From positions 13,786,501 to 13,850,500 of the forward strand of contig CM065321.1 in assembly GCA_033032175.1 (NCBI GenBank): a stretch of 64,000 nucleotides of DNA. The letters are read 5' to 3'. The stretch comes from Saturnia japonica (lineage: Eukaryota > Arthropoda > Insecta > Lepidoptera > Saturniidae). A program made the translations under genes and the position numbers. Below, piece after piece: positions 11,491 through 23,780 of this stretch (within the stretch, counting starts at the first letter, position 1; each line of letters opens with the position of its first letter). The notes beneath the pieces are model-generated. The model ran no database searches and was not told where the DNA came from. It worked only from the letters and a program-made list of their open reading frames with translations.

Positions 11491-12006
11491 GATTCGATTG
11501 CGACATTTCGTAAATTATGCTCAAATTATGAAAAGATTCAGTGCCTGTCGTCTCAATTCCATGAACCACCTAAGCCATCTATTGGGACTCTGGCTCCTGA
11601 TTTAGCTTATGTTGGGGCTGAACCCAAGCATATACAGTATAAAACTAATTATTATAATTTTAGAAAATCGAATCACCAATCTAATAATAATTACAATAAA
11701 AGTTACTATTCTAAGAATAATCACAATAACAGCCCGGTATCGGCTATTGTACCTAGCTCTAGTACGTCAGCCTCAAAAACTATATTCTGTCCACGTTGCC
11801 GCAATAACGATCATTCCTTGAGACAATTTACACAGGATCGCTACCCAATTTGCTTCAAATGTGGTCTAAAAACTTTACTTAACCAAACTGTCCACAATGT
11901 CACCCTGACCAGAACCAAAAAAACTAGCTACGGAAGATTGTTACGGCGCCCAAAAATACCCAAACATCTTACAAATTTGATAAACAAGACTGGAAAACTT
12001 GGTTAG
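11491..12006 (+). pseudogene. duplicated 3' gag fragment
   Basis: Second copy of the C-terminal third of the retrotransposon gag (from DSIATFRKLCSNYEK through the CPRCRNNDH and YPICFKCG cysteine cluster to the same stop). The in-frame upstream codons to 11392 are unrelated AT-rich sequence, so an apparent 204-codon open frame is an artefact of the duplication junction. The stop at 12006 is likely an indel: beyond it the neighbouring frame stays open into a protease relic (DSG near 12130). No function is expected. Confidence 0.85.
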
Positions 12007-12404
12007 CTACTGTAAAAACTTTTGCTTCCAGTTATTCTATTGCAACAATCTTTGATAAAATAACCTGACAATTATATACGTCCGTATGTTACGATTAATA
12101 TAGGAGAATTATCAGTTTGTGGTCTTCTTGATTCAGGATCAGCTGTGACTATATTGGGTAATAACTAATAATTCACATAAAAAATTATTATCTTCTTCCC
12201 TAACAATTACTAAATGTGATGCCTTCCAATCATTTATATCAGCTGGCGGCCACAAGTTACCAACAATAGGTTTTATTTACCTACCTATTACATTTAAAAA
12301 TTAATTTCATCACTTAAAAGCAATATAAATCCGCATTAGCACACTATGTGCGCTGGACAGTCGTTAATATATTATCTGAGTGGCCAATACATTCATAACG
12401 ATGG

Positions 12405-12817
12405 TGGGTGTTCCTTAGAAGATAAACGTATACTCTTGCTAACTTTTTTGTAGGTCTTTTTAATATCTATAATAGTTGAGTAGATTAATTTGCTATAATA
12501 TCTCTTATGGTTTACTCAGCGTAAGCCATTTAAGCGCCCCAATTGATTCACCATGTCCAGTTTTTTTATTTGTGCGGAACCCTAATTCTATTTCTAAAAT
12601 AAAAGTAGCCTATGTTACTTCCTATATATTCAGCTAACCAATGAAAGTCCCGTCAAAATCGGTCCAACCGTTTCGGAGATTACCCGGAACAAACAGACAG
12701 ACAGACAAAAATTTTGATTTTTTGTTATGGGTATCGTATATACTTTGACACGCATTTAGTAAATAGCTGTTATTTTGACATTATAAACAGGCATTTCAAT
12801 TTTGTTAATTGTATAGA
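12405..12817 (-). mobile_element. Helitron-like family A (copy 3, 3' end deleted)
   Basis: Equivalent of 8417-8929 in the second duplicate. It retains the TC end (tataga at 12812-12817) but lacks the CTAG end, because sequence corresponding to about 8325-8514 is absent. Confidence 0.65.
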
Positions 12818-15380
12818 TTAAAACTCCTATACAAATAAATAATAACCTATTCATTTCGACCGTTCCATTGAACCCAAACACGATATAAGTTATAAGTAAG
12901 TTGGTGAGGAGTTGGGTATCCTGCAGATTCTAGATAATACTGCAGCATCATGTCAAGGTTACCATATTCTTGCAATACCATCTGAGTAACAGAATACCAA
13001 AATTTCGAATCGATCAGACCTGTGGAAGTTGTTCACATCCCTTCATCAAGTAGAAAAGTGCTGATAATCTGCAAACGACTGAACAGTTTATTTTTTATCT
13101 CTTTGGGAGCTACGATGCCTCAAAATGATCAAGACACACATGTTGAACTTTTAACAGATCCCGCTACTTGCGTCGGGAGTTTAAAAATAAACAGTTCTCT
13201 CGCCATGCGATGCGAAAACAATCGACGAGTTTTACCTCAATTGTTGTGTCACGTGGTCCACCGTCACGTTTTACAACAGAAATGACGCGAGTTGCGTCTG
13301 TAAATGGGGCATGGTTTTGTTCTAATTTGCTTTATGTCTGCCACGAACATCTTCATGTTTCTTTCAAAGTATAAATCCGCATTAGCAAGCTATGTTCGCT
13401 TGACGCTGAACAATATGTCTGAATGACCATTATATTCATTAAGATGGTTGACCTTTCGATCAATACTCTTACTCTGTAGTTAAAAGTGTAAATAGAAATG
13501 CAATGAAAAAAGTATCTAATTTAGTAACTAAAAATGGATTTTGGTAGTGTCATATGTGTAGAATTATTAACTCTAAAACAACTCGACCGATCATCATAAA
13601 AGTGGAGAAAACCGATAAGTTGAGCTGTGGTCGAGTAATTGACTACCTACTGGATAGGGCAGAACAACGTCTGCGGGACGAGCTAGTCTTATACGAAAAA
13701 GTTCTTTGTCGTACCGCGAAACTGTGAAACCATTTCCCGGCCAATGTGTTCTCTCCTTACGATACCGGGTCCTTCAAGCGTAACGTGAAGAGATATTTAT
13801 GCAAACTGGCATGACAGCGGTGACTGCCGCAGTTGTGTTTGAATTGTTCTTTGCTTACCAACAGATACAGTGTACCGCCAATTTGCCGAGTTACTATAAA
13901 AAATAATAACAATAATATATGAGAATAGCGCCTGACGGTTTGGTCATAGTAAAATTACATTGTTAACACTTAACTACGTCAAATGTTAAAGGGCTCAATG
14001 AAAACATTTTTTTAATACTTAAGAAAGAACAATGGTATTTACGTCGTCAGATTAGCCGATAACCTAACTAGGTGATTATAAACTGGCTGAATCTAAAACA
14101 TGGAGCACTCAAGCGAGCCACTAACCTACTTTCACTGTGTTTACGGTGATTGCTAACCACTCTATCTAAAATGACCTATCTCGCCAAATACTTCGTTTGT
14201 GGTGAGATTCGTATAAGAATCTTGAGATCTTTTTCACACAAGCTTCATGCCCTAATTATGTTGAAAATGCATTAGAACTTGGTCGTAAAAAAATATCGTA
14301 AGAATTTTAATGCCTGTATGAAAACATATAGGTTGAAGTTTTCTCGGAATTCAATACAAAGATAATACTTTTTAACAGCTGACGCAAACAGAGCGGAAGC
14401 GTGCTATCTCTCTATGGCATAGTAGTTCCCAAACGTATGAAGCAATTTTGGTTTAGTTTGTAGGTTTCTTGACCAAGAGTGTTCTTAACTATATTTCAAA
14501 AATGGCTGTTCAGGCGTTGGCACATCATCAGCTATTTTTTAGTTGATGAAGCGATGTGAATGACTTCCACAGGTTTGACCAATACGAAATTTAGTATCCT
14601 GTTTCTTCAATGATATTCTAAGAACTAAAGCTTTGACCTTATGCTGCAGCGTGTCGTGTTTGTGCTCATTGGAATGGTCTCAATGAATAGGTTTTTTTTT
14701 AATTATTTTTAGTTTACCTTGTGTAAAAAAAGTTTCTGAATGATAAAAAAAATATTCCGTGCGTAAGCGCACTCTATAAAACCCCGTCATGAGTTCATTG
14801 CTCTCCAGTATCACGCATACCGATTCTTTAAATACTCACATAACTCTTTGTTTATATGTTATTTATCGCATTAAGTTATTTATATATTTATAAAAGGTGC
14901 CTAAGCAATTTATTGTATTATTTAATTTTACGATTGTGATTGAACTTCAACCGAACTTGTAATGAATTAATTCAAAAAAAATCTAATTAGTACATTTACA
15001 CGAAGTCCTCAACGTAGGTTCCGTGCAAAAAAAAAATAGTCATGGTAAATCAATCTACGCTGAGTAAACCATAAGATATGTGTATATGAAATTAATGTAG
15101 GTACCCGACTACATAATTATAGATCTAAAAGAGTCAGCAAGAGCATAATTATGTCTATTTTCTAAAGATCACCCACAATAAGCATTTTTGTTTTCATAAT
15201 AACCGAGCATTCTGGATGTACACGCGAGTACAGCCGCGAGCACAGCTAGTAAAGAAATAATTCTGTAGTTAACGCATGCAGAGCCGCGGGCACTGCTAGC
15301 GAAATACTAAAATCGTTTGATTCTTAATATTACGTTTTTATTCTGCTTTTGATTGTTTCAAACTTTATATCAAGAATATC

Positions 15381-15835
15381 AGAGTCAGTCCAATAAATTT
15401 ACCACACAAATACCTTTAATCATTGTTAAGTTTAGTTTAGTGATTATTTAATTCGATAATGATATTTATGAGTAATATATGTTAATTTAGGAAAAGTAGT
15501 AAATCAATAATATTATTATTGTTTGAAATAACACATAGGTTGGTAAGGGGGCTGTATATCTGAATATGTCGCAACCACTATGCTCATGGTGAAATAGCAC
15601 CTCATAATGATAAGCTTATACGAGTTGCCTTTTGGGGTTAGCCGGTGCATCATATCCAATTTCTTCTATTCTCATAGACAGTGGCGACTGGCGAAGGATT
15701 GTTGATCTCTCGGTAGTTGTGGGATTGTACCATGCTTAGTTCAGTTCCCTAACTTTGCCTAATTTTCCATAAAAAAAAAAAAATTATAAGTAAAATTCTT
15801 TAAAGTTTAAACTTTTAGACAATGATGATATATAT
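15381..15835. other. no gene recognised
   Basis: Unique-looking sequence after the duplication. 15545-15735 is GC-richer and may be repeat-derived, but it has no match in the window. Confidence 0.35.
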
Positions 15836-15837
15836 AT

Positions 15838-16092
15838 ACCATCACGTCTGTATCCCCGAAGGGTTAGACAGAGGTGTACTAATGTACACCCACAGTTCGC
15901 CGGATATGTTTTTAGGTCCCATATATTAGGGGGCGAGCCTAATGCCACTAATCGGGAACAAAGTCAGACTCTGAGCTGCTACTGAGAATTTCATCGAAAA
16001 CCCCTATAACACTTTGCTCGACCTGGGAATTGAACTCAGGACTTCAATCATAGCAGTCGCGCTTACATTCACTGGGCTAATGAGGCAGTCCA
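15838..16092 (-). repeat. tRNA-derived SINE-like repeat
   Basis: On the minus strand it begins with a tRNA-like head: an A-box-like segment in gcccagtgaatgtaagcgcg and a B-box-like gagttcaattccc. It ends at the tgtatccccgaagggt words on the plus strand. A pol III promoter at the 5' end of a roughly 250-bp non-coding unit is the SINE layout. It is not a tRNA gene because no cloverleaf closes. Confidence 0.6.
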
Positions 16093-17640
16093 CAACAATA
16101 CTTGTTAAAACGTCAGATTAACGTTAACGTTACAACTTGTGATAACGTCAGATTTAATAATGTCTTTTAGCACTAAAAAATACCCAAATGAAAGAAGAAG
16201 TCTAAATTGTTGGAACGATCAACGTCACTTTGCGTTTAGGGGCCGAGGCGAGGTCTTGGAGCTTGACCTAAAAAAAAGGAATGAACGTTTCCTTTAGTAA
16301 TGTGAGTCATGAAGTATATATCACGAATAATAAGTGACTCGTCTAGTTAGAAATTTGGAGCATCAGAACGATTGCGGCTATCACTCGAACCACAGATCAC
16401 AGAAAGCAGATAGTACAAGTTCAATAAATCAAAACTACTGCGCGCTTATTTAATTGATGATATTGTGAAGAATTGAGGAATAACATTTGATAAACCGACG
16501 GCTCTTATCGATGACTGGTCCCTACTATTACGGATATCGCAGGAGCAAAGCGATTGCAGACATGGCTACATATCGGCTTCGAAGTGACTAATTCGTATTA
16601 AGTTGTAGCCACAATGTACTATTTATAATCTGAATATGCCCTTTTCAAACTGATATTTAGCTATTTCTGCTATCGCATTGCTCTTGTGAAATCTGTAATT
16701 AGAGGGTGAGATGTTTTCTCTGCCTTACAGCCTAACATAGATTAATTATTTGTTTCCGCTAGCGCTTCAACTAGATAACGCGTTACTTACAAATAGTAGA
16801 TAGCTCCTAGAATACGGCAACTTAATATCGTATTGTGTAGTGAGTATTTGAAATGGAGTTTGTCGACGTGACAGTATTGTCGGTATGACACTGACTCGGG
16901 TATGCTGATGCGGCGTAGTTTTGATTACCTCATTTTTATAGTACGCCGATGCGATTTAGTTGAAAGGCCAGCGGAAATCAAAATCTATGGGGCCTAAATA
17001 AAATCAAGTTTTTTTATTGTCATTTTTGATATTGAAAATTAAATTATTTTATATTATCTCACTGCACTTTTCTACAGTATAATCAGAAGTGCCAGTTTAA
17101 GATGCTACGGTTTTGGAAAATACTTTTTTCGATAAAATAAAACTGTTGGACCATCACACGACTAGTAGCATATTTATTCTTTTCTATTATTCTTCTGGTG
17201 TAGTTTTGTATCAAGTTTCAGATCGAAGAGGGAAATTAAAAACAAAACAACGGTCTTCCAAATCTAGTATAAATTTTCTCAATGGAACATTTATTTATCT
17301 ATCAAGTATGAAATAATAAACACGGTTAAAGCACGAAATATCTCGCAGTGAACTAGCTGGCTGTATGCATCTGTGCACTGATCGTGTATTGCCAGTTGTT
17401 ATATCGATGTGAAAGTGGGCTGCAATGCAAACTATACGTGCATTTGTTTGACTTTTTATTTTATTTTATTCGGGTTGAGTCCATCGGCCAAGTTTATTTA
17501 TTTTCTTTCAAAATAATGTTTTGTATTTAATAGTAATTCGTTAAGCTGTTGTTTTCGATTAAAATCAAATCAAAATAATTAACGTAATCCATCTCATTTT
17601 AGATTATCAGTATGTACTTTAAATTTGAAATATCGTTCAT
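16093..17640. other. unrecognised intergenic sequence
   Basis: No coding exon, RNA gene or matched repeat over 1.5 kb. The open frame at 17113 is short and unlike any family I know. Confidence 0.4.
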
Positions 17641-17770
17641 TAAAATGGGTTAAAAGATACGGCCGTTATGCCGCATATTTTAAAACTCGCAAAGTAAAGA
17701 AAAAAATGGGTGCGTGTACTTATGTACGCGCGTGAGAAGTTATACTTCTTTGGCATCATTAAAAAATAGT
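17641..17770 (-). repeat. repeat family H fragment
   Basis: The gagaagttatacttctttgg stretch is the reverse complement of part of 20920-20945 (aaagaagtataacttc). A fragment of the family represented at 20880-21245. Confidence 0.4.
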
Positions 17771-17871
17771 TTTTAATTGCATGCAAATAATTAATTACAA
17801 TGAAATAATAGAAGGATTGGAAAAGGATAATCAACAAAGTTCATTTTAAATTTGAAAAATTAAATAAATAA

Positions 17872-19695
17872 ATAAGGTGCATTCGGCTAATTCCGAAATT
17901 CGGGTTATTCCGATAATTACTAATTTCTACTAAACGCAGCAATATTTTATGCTCTTCCAACATTTTACCGGGTACCCTTCTTAATATGCTATCCTGCTTT
18001 AGTTGACTCAGGTTGTCCCGAGCGAGCAATCGTACATAACGCAAGATTTTTATGAAACAGTGATTTTTCACGCGTTTTTGGGTTATCAGAATTACCCGAA
18101 CATCCATATTTAAGAACTTTGGTAATTTATATATCTGATATTTTTTTAATCCATTAGATTATCGTTTTAGTGCACTACTGACTAGGTATAGAACACTCTA
18201 ACTCATCATTTTCTCCTTTTTTCAGAATTACCCGAACCGGGGAATTCCGAATCATAAACAATTCGGATTTATCCGATCTTAATTTTCTATAGAAATAATC
18301 AGTGGTTCTCAATGTTTCATTTCTTATTTATGGGAATGGTTGAATTTGTGTTTCAATTAGTATAGTTTCTCAATATACACTAAACTATTTCAAATTTACG
18401 TTTCAATTTCTTAGGCACACTATGAAAAATGATGACAACATACATAACTAGTCGGAACTCTTTCTACCTATATAGTCTGCTTAAACAAAAAACGTTTATG
18501 CCGGAATTTTTGTTCTAAGCCAGCAAGCAAAATTAGGTACTTTTAAATACACCTAACAGTTATATATGTATATTTATTAATTATACAATGCTAATTTAAA
18601 AAATTGGTTACAGAAACATGCCAAATAAATATACTAAAAAGAAAATACCCAAATATATACAGAAATATATAATAAATGCTGTTAAAGAAATTAAAAACGA
18701 TAGATTGTCCATTTACGCTGCAGCAAAAAAGTACGGAATACCTTCAACAACTCTTTATAACAGGGTCAAGGAAACATATAGAACAAATGTTGTAGGTAGA
18801 CGATTAGCCATTCCGCGGGAAGTAGAAAATAGATTGGCCGACGCTATCAAAGCTATGGAAATCCGTCCCATTAGTGGTGGGTGACAGTTTAATAGTGATT
18901 AATATAAATTGTATGTTGGACAGATTTTCGGTACATCGTGACATGTGACCGATTTCTTCTATTTTCGATGCCGGCATGGACTCTTAATTATGGTATAATC
19001 GTATCTCGATTAAACATTTTTAAATTTTAATCTTATTCATGTTGTCGTTTTGTAGGTATTTTATTGATTGTTCATGTTTTGAGATGATTTTTATTTTGTT
19101 TTTAAATAAAAGATCAGTTTGTTACAGTAATGGTAGATTACGTATAATTGCTATTAGAGACTATACTTGTTAAGTAAAATACATTATTAGTAATTAATAT
19201 TTTTTTAAAGTGTGTTAAGAAAAAATATTTGAAACTATATTAGGTACTTATAAAATTTTCAGCCTTAACTTTTATTGTAAAAGGATAAATGAAAGCCTTT
19301 TTTGTATGATTTACTTAATAATGTTATTACTTTGAAAAACTTTGATTATGCTAATGAATATGTTTTATGTTGAATCTTAATTGCCTCATTTTATATAAAA
19401 CTGTATAGTTTGTCGATTATATTTTTATTGCAAATGTCTTTTGTTGTTTGTACAATTACTTACCTACTAAAAGTTTGAGAAACATAGATTATTTGTCGGG
19501 TAATTCCGTAATAAAATATCAATTTTATATGCTTTGGCTACTTAGAGGTCAGTATCAAGAAACATATTTTGCAAGGGTAAATCTGAACGGAAACGAAATA
19601 TGTACCCAATGCCGTAACTAAATAAAACCCACTTTTTAATGTCATGCGGAATTGCCCGAACATACTTCGGAATTGTACTGACACGGAGAAAAAAT
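17872..19695 (+). mobile_element. pogo-like DNA transposon remnant with repeated subterminal motif
   Basis: The two ends carry related inverted segments: left ctaattccgaaattcgggtt (17887 on), and the reverse complement of the right reads acaattccgaagtatgttcg (19653-19675). The words CGGGTAATTCCG/ATTACCCGAA recur at about 17899, 18091, 18225-18265, 19495 and 19648, all in the flanks of a Psq-domain ORF (18618-18884). The arrangement of a central DNA-binding ORF flanked by clustered copies of one motif suggests subterminal transposase binding sites. Exact ends and target duplication are not resolved. Most of the catalytic DDE domain is missing. Confidence 0.55.
18618..18884 (+). CDS. Psq-type helix-turn-helix protein, N-terminal fragment of pogo/Tigger-like transposase
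   Basis: An 88-residue open frame. Residues 1-20 are basic (MPNKYTKKKIPKYIQKY). Residues 21-55 fit the Psq (pipsqueak) helix-turn-helix: AVKEIKNDRLSIYAAAKKYG followed by IPSTTLYNRV, with the AA-YGIP-TL core. This domain binds DNA at the N-terminus of pogo/Tigger/Jerky-like transposases. Residues 60-85 (GRRLAIPREVENRLADAIKA) correspond to the linker leading to the second, CENP-B-type helix-turn-helix. The frame then stops at PISGG. The family's usual length is several hundred residues with a DDE domain, which is absent here, so this is a truncated or non-autonomous copy. Expression cannot be judged; a domesticated DNA-binding peptide is possible but unsupported. Confidence 0.65.
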   Translation: MPNKYTKKKIPKYIQKYIINAVKEIKNDRLSIYAAAKKYGIPSTTLYNRVKETYRTNVVGRRLAIPREVENRLADAIKAMEIRPISGG

Positions 19696-19929
19696 AATCC
19701 GAATTTTAAATATTTTTAATAAAGAATTCTTATGATATTTATTTAATTTATTTTAATAGAACCGTAGACTATACATTGAAGTAGACAAAATAAACTGAGT
19801 GATAAAGTTAACTCCACCTACTCTGGAATAACAAATGAAAATAGAAACATCACTACAACTCTTCAAAAATCCTTTCGTAATTACTTATATATTTTCTTAC
19901 ATTAAGTCTAACATAAATTGTCTTATTAT

Positions 19930-20520
19930 TCGAATTGTATTTTTAATTAAATGATGTCCACTTCCATAGTATCTTCCGGTAATGTCTGAATCGGAACTTA
20001 TATACTTAATTAATATATATATATATAATTATTAAAAACCAAATTTAGAGAATAATAAATATATAAGACATAATTTGTACTAAATATTATAAGATTCTTA
20101 ATTTTAAATGTTTATTATTGATTATTTAATATTTGAAAAATAAATTTAATAATAAATTCAGAAATTGAATTTAAGGTTTGTCATTTTTTAAATATTTTTA
20201 TTGATTTCTTAATTTAATATTCACTTTTCATTTTTATCAAAAAAAAAAACATTAAATTTATTTAGTTATTTTTATAAATATTTATTATTTATTCAATTTA
20301 ATAGCAAATATTAAAAATTAATATTATAAATTGATGTCCAATTTTAATTTTTATCACAAAGTATTTATTAAATGTTTTATTAAATTTATTTCTTTATTTT
20401 GTAAATATTAAATAACCAATAATAAGTATTTAACATTAATAATTTAATAATATTTAGTGTTAATTATATTAAATAAAAGTATTTTAATTTATATCAATAA
20501 ATAATACATACGGATAGTTA
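19930..20520. repeat. AT-rich low-complexity tract
   Basis: Nearly pure A/T with recurrent aaatattaaataa-type words and little G or C. No coding capacity. Confidence 0.7.
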
Positions 20521-20879
20521 ACCTCAATTATATTGGAGCACTTGAAAAAGTATATAAGCACAATTTTTTTCACTAATATTTACAAATAGTAAGTAATATC
20601 AATCAAAATATTCAATTTAAATCACTACTGAATATAATTTATTAGCACATATATAATTCGCACTTGTATGAAACTAAAACACGTGTTGGGAATATATAAA
20701 CTAGAAACATGTTGATAAATATTATAAATATGAAAACAGTGATCAGAGGTGACGAGCCTACCAACATGCGCGACTAATATCGAGGTTCAATTTCTATTTT
20801 GTTGGTAGCTTTTTTTCCAGACTTAATGAGCGGTTAAGCAGACAACTTCATACTGTTAATTTTGTGTCACAGATGCGCG

Positions 20880-21245
20880 CGCATCTTAGAATTTCACTCT
20901 CATCATTTTTTCATAACGCGCCTAAAGAAGTATAACTTCAAAAACCTAGAATCATGAAATTTTGCAAGAAGCAAGGTCTTATAGCACAGGTAAAGGAAAC
21001 ATTTCGAAAACCACAAGTTTGTAGTTACATCACAAAAATAATTTTAATAAATCTATTTGCAGTTGGTAAACGGACCACGGCATATCGTTGGCTTTTCGTT
21101 AGAATTGCTCGATGCTTTCTTCTGTAATGTTGACTAATTATTTTGGTAAATGTAGTTGTACAATTACGGAGCCCTCGCGATCTCGGTGCGCGAGTCCGAC
21201 TCGTTCTTGGCCAGTTTTTCCGTTCCGGTAGGTTCAACACTATTT
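20880..21245 (+). repeat. interspersed repeat family H
   Basis: Contains ggagccctcgcgatctcggt followed by gcgcgagtccgactcg and cttggccagttttt, a word set I recognise as a widespread invertebrate interspersed-repeat end. The upstream part (aaagaagtataacttc, atgaaattttgcaagaag) belongs to the same unit. Class uncertain. Confidence 0.5.
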
Positions 21246-21249
21246 GTAC

Positions 21250-22275
21250 CACATGATCGTCGCCACGTCTTTTGACATGTCCATATCACCTAAGGTGTTT
21301 TTCAGTTATTTTGTCTGTCATTGGTGCGACTTTAAAAGCTGCCTCATATGTATTAATTGTGAATTATATGAAACCTAGTCACACTTTCCGACCATCTGAG
21401 CATCTTCATTTCGTGGATATGGACTTCTGTTCATGATCAATTGGAAAACAGCTAATTGTTACATTTATTTATCAATACTCGCTATGCTACGGCTTAACGT
21501 TTTTATTTTAATTATTGATTAAAAAAATATTAATACGCTTTTCGAAATGTTAAAATATCCGCTATACATGACGTGAAATTAATTAAAAATTGCTATACTT
21601 ATGTCTTGCTCATATTAATTATATCAAATGAAAGCAATGTCATAAATCGCAAATTTCACTAACATTAAAACACTGAATATGCGGTCGTGTTATAATTTTT
21701 ATTTATACTTACCGAAACAATTGCAAAGATAGCATCGCGAAACCGGTTTCTTTTAGCAAATCTTTCGACTTTCAACGTTGCATAAGAGTGCAGTATGGCT
21801 GTTCTTTGACGCATTATAAATACCCATATGTATGTAGAACACGGTTTAATCGATGTCACCGTGTCAGATTCTGCGTTTCTCTTTTAATTTTACATGATAA
21901 TATTGTTATAACGTTGTGGAGCTTTTAGCGGGATCTAGATCTGTCATATTTTGGTTGTTCTTGATTTAAATTTATAAGCTAATGTTATTTGGCCCTTACC
22001 ATAGGTATTTATAAGTTTGTTATTTGTAAAATACATAAATACTCAGTACTTTTAGAATAGACAGACATTTGTTATTATTTTATATAAAAGCAATATGTTA
22101 TTACTTATACAGTATGACCGCTGTATTTTTTATAAAATATTTTATTTACCTTAAATGAAACTAATTTAGTTTAGAAATGTATGCTATCAAACCGTTGATA
22201 TTTCAAGGTTTACTACTTTCACTGTCATAATATATAAATATTTTGGAAATTATCAAAATATTATATTATGAAGTA
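21250..22275. other. no feature recognised
   Basis: AT-rich intergenic DNA; short open frames only. Confidence 0.4.
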
Positions 22276-22797
22276 CTAGCTGTGCCGGTGGCTTCGCTCA
22301 CGTGGACTACAGAATGCCAGCGCGAATCTTGCTTCCCCGCTCCCGGCTATTTTAAAATAAAAAATGCTTATTGTGGGCGTTCCTTAGAAGATAGTTGTAT
22401 TATACTCTCTCGGACTTTTTTTGTAGGTTTTTTTAATGCCTATGATATGTAGTACATTAATTTGATATATGTTTCTCTTATGGTTTACCCAGCATAAGCC
22501 ATTTAAGCGTCCGAATTGATTTACCATGACCAGTTTTTTTTATTTATGCGGAACCCTAATTCTTTTTCTAAAATAAAAGAAGCCTAAGTTACTTCCTATA
22601 AATTCAGCTATCTACCAGTGAAAGTCCCGTCAAAATCGGTCCAACCGTTTCGGAGATTACTCGAAACAAACAGACAAACAAAAATTTTAAAAATGGTCTT
22701 TTTGTTATAGGTATCATATTTAATTTCATATGTATTTAATAAAAAATTGTTATTTTGACATTACAAACAGACACTTCAATTTTATTAATTGTATAGA
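22276..22797 (-). mobile_element. non-autonomous Helitron-like element, family A (copy 4)
   Basis: The plus strand reads A|CTAGCTGTGCCGGTGGCTTC...TTAATTGTATAGA|T; read on the minus strand it is A|TC...CTAG|T. About 522 bp and full length, with all family landmarks. Confidence 0.7.
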
Positions 22798-22944
22798 TTG
22801 GAGCCATAATTACGTGTCTTTCAAAATAACGAATGTAGCATTCCAGTTAAATAATAATTTGCATTATTACCTTACGTCGCTGATGGTTTAATTTTCCTCT
22901 ATTAATATCTAAGTACTAAACGACTCGTTAAAATAATAATATCT

Positions 22945-23115
22945 GGGTGACCGAGCTGCGCTCTGTGTCTTACTAAAAAAAAAGGAATAATACAACTATT
23001 AATAGTAATAATATCTATACTAAACTAGAAATGTAGAATATAAATAAAAAGTTTCATCCAAATCGATGGCGCCAATTCCGAGAAAACAATTGCATATATG
23101 TACACATGTATACCA
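22945..23115 (+). repeat. interspersed repeat family I (copy 1)
   Basis: Shares gaccgagctgcgctc, agtttcatccaaatcg and ttccgagaaa words with 32146-32315. Non-coding. Confidence 0.5.
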
Positions 23116-23690
23116 GAATTGTTCACATAAAATAGTAGGTGATAAGGTTATCTAAATTTAAGAAATGGTGCTACTGATGGAGCTAATCGTAATTAACTGC
23201 TATTATACAATTTCGTCTTGTAATTTTAATTTTTACATTCTATGATTTCTGAAAGTATTGCCATGTGCAGAATTTCATAAAAAAATTAGTCTAACCGTTT
23301 GTTTCTGAGATAAATCCATTAAAACCATACAAACAGACAGACATAGAAAATGGGTAATTTTTTTTTTTAATTTGTGGCCTAACTATAGAGTAGCTAAGTA
23401 TTTACTCACCATAAATATTGTAAGCATAAATAGAAATACAGATAAATTGTTGAACGTAAAGTTCTACCACTCTGTCATTTCTTCTTCTTAATTTTTGAAC
23501 ATTCAACAACATTTTATAAACATATATCATTTTTCTCAACATTTTATTATACCATTTGTGAGTAACTACACCCTTTGGCTCGTCCAAATGCAGCAGAGCG
23601 AGTGTTACTGTTTTGACACAAAAGTAGTCGTGGCGGTGGTGATTCCAGATTCAAACCTTGCCTATGTAACTAACATATACTAAAGGTTAG
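23116..23690. other. repeat-derived, no gene
   Basis: 23255-23360 has repeat-tail words (aatttcataaaaaaattagt, aaacagacagacat) like those of the CTAG-type elements. Nothing else recognised. Confidence 0.35.
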
Positions 23691-23780
23691 GCACAGGACC
23701 GGTCGTTGTGGCGATCTTTGAGGGAGGCCTATGTCCAACAGTGGACATCGCGTCGTTGCCTAAAATGATGATGATGATCC
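23691..23780 (+). mobile_element. 3' end of a non-LTR retrotransposon (RTE-like)
   Basis: Codons from 23691 read AQDRSLWRSLREAYVQQWTS then RRCLK and stop at 23768. DR-WR-L-EAYVQQW is the C-terminal signature of an RTE-like ORF2. It is followed by a short TGA/GAT repeat tail. Everything upstream of the last 25 codons is missing, as expected for a 5'-truncated LINE insertion. Confidence 0.75.

Larger units (their letters stand above)
11489..15380 (+). repeat. tandem segmental duplication, copy 2 (about 3.89 kb)
   Basis: Same content and order as 7408-11454. Differences seen are scattered substitutions, the missing block after 12404, a rewritten patch near 13175-13260, and small homopolymer changes. 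Contents by analogy: gag fragment, truncated Helitron, inverted family G, families F and G, Helitron 3' ends. Confidence 0.95.

Noticed and set aside
11392..12006. 204-codon open frame as a separate gene
   Set aside because: It is the duplicated end of gag joined to unrelated AT-rich sequence at the duplication junction.
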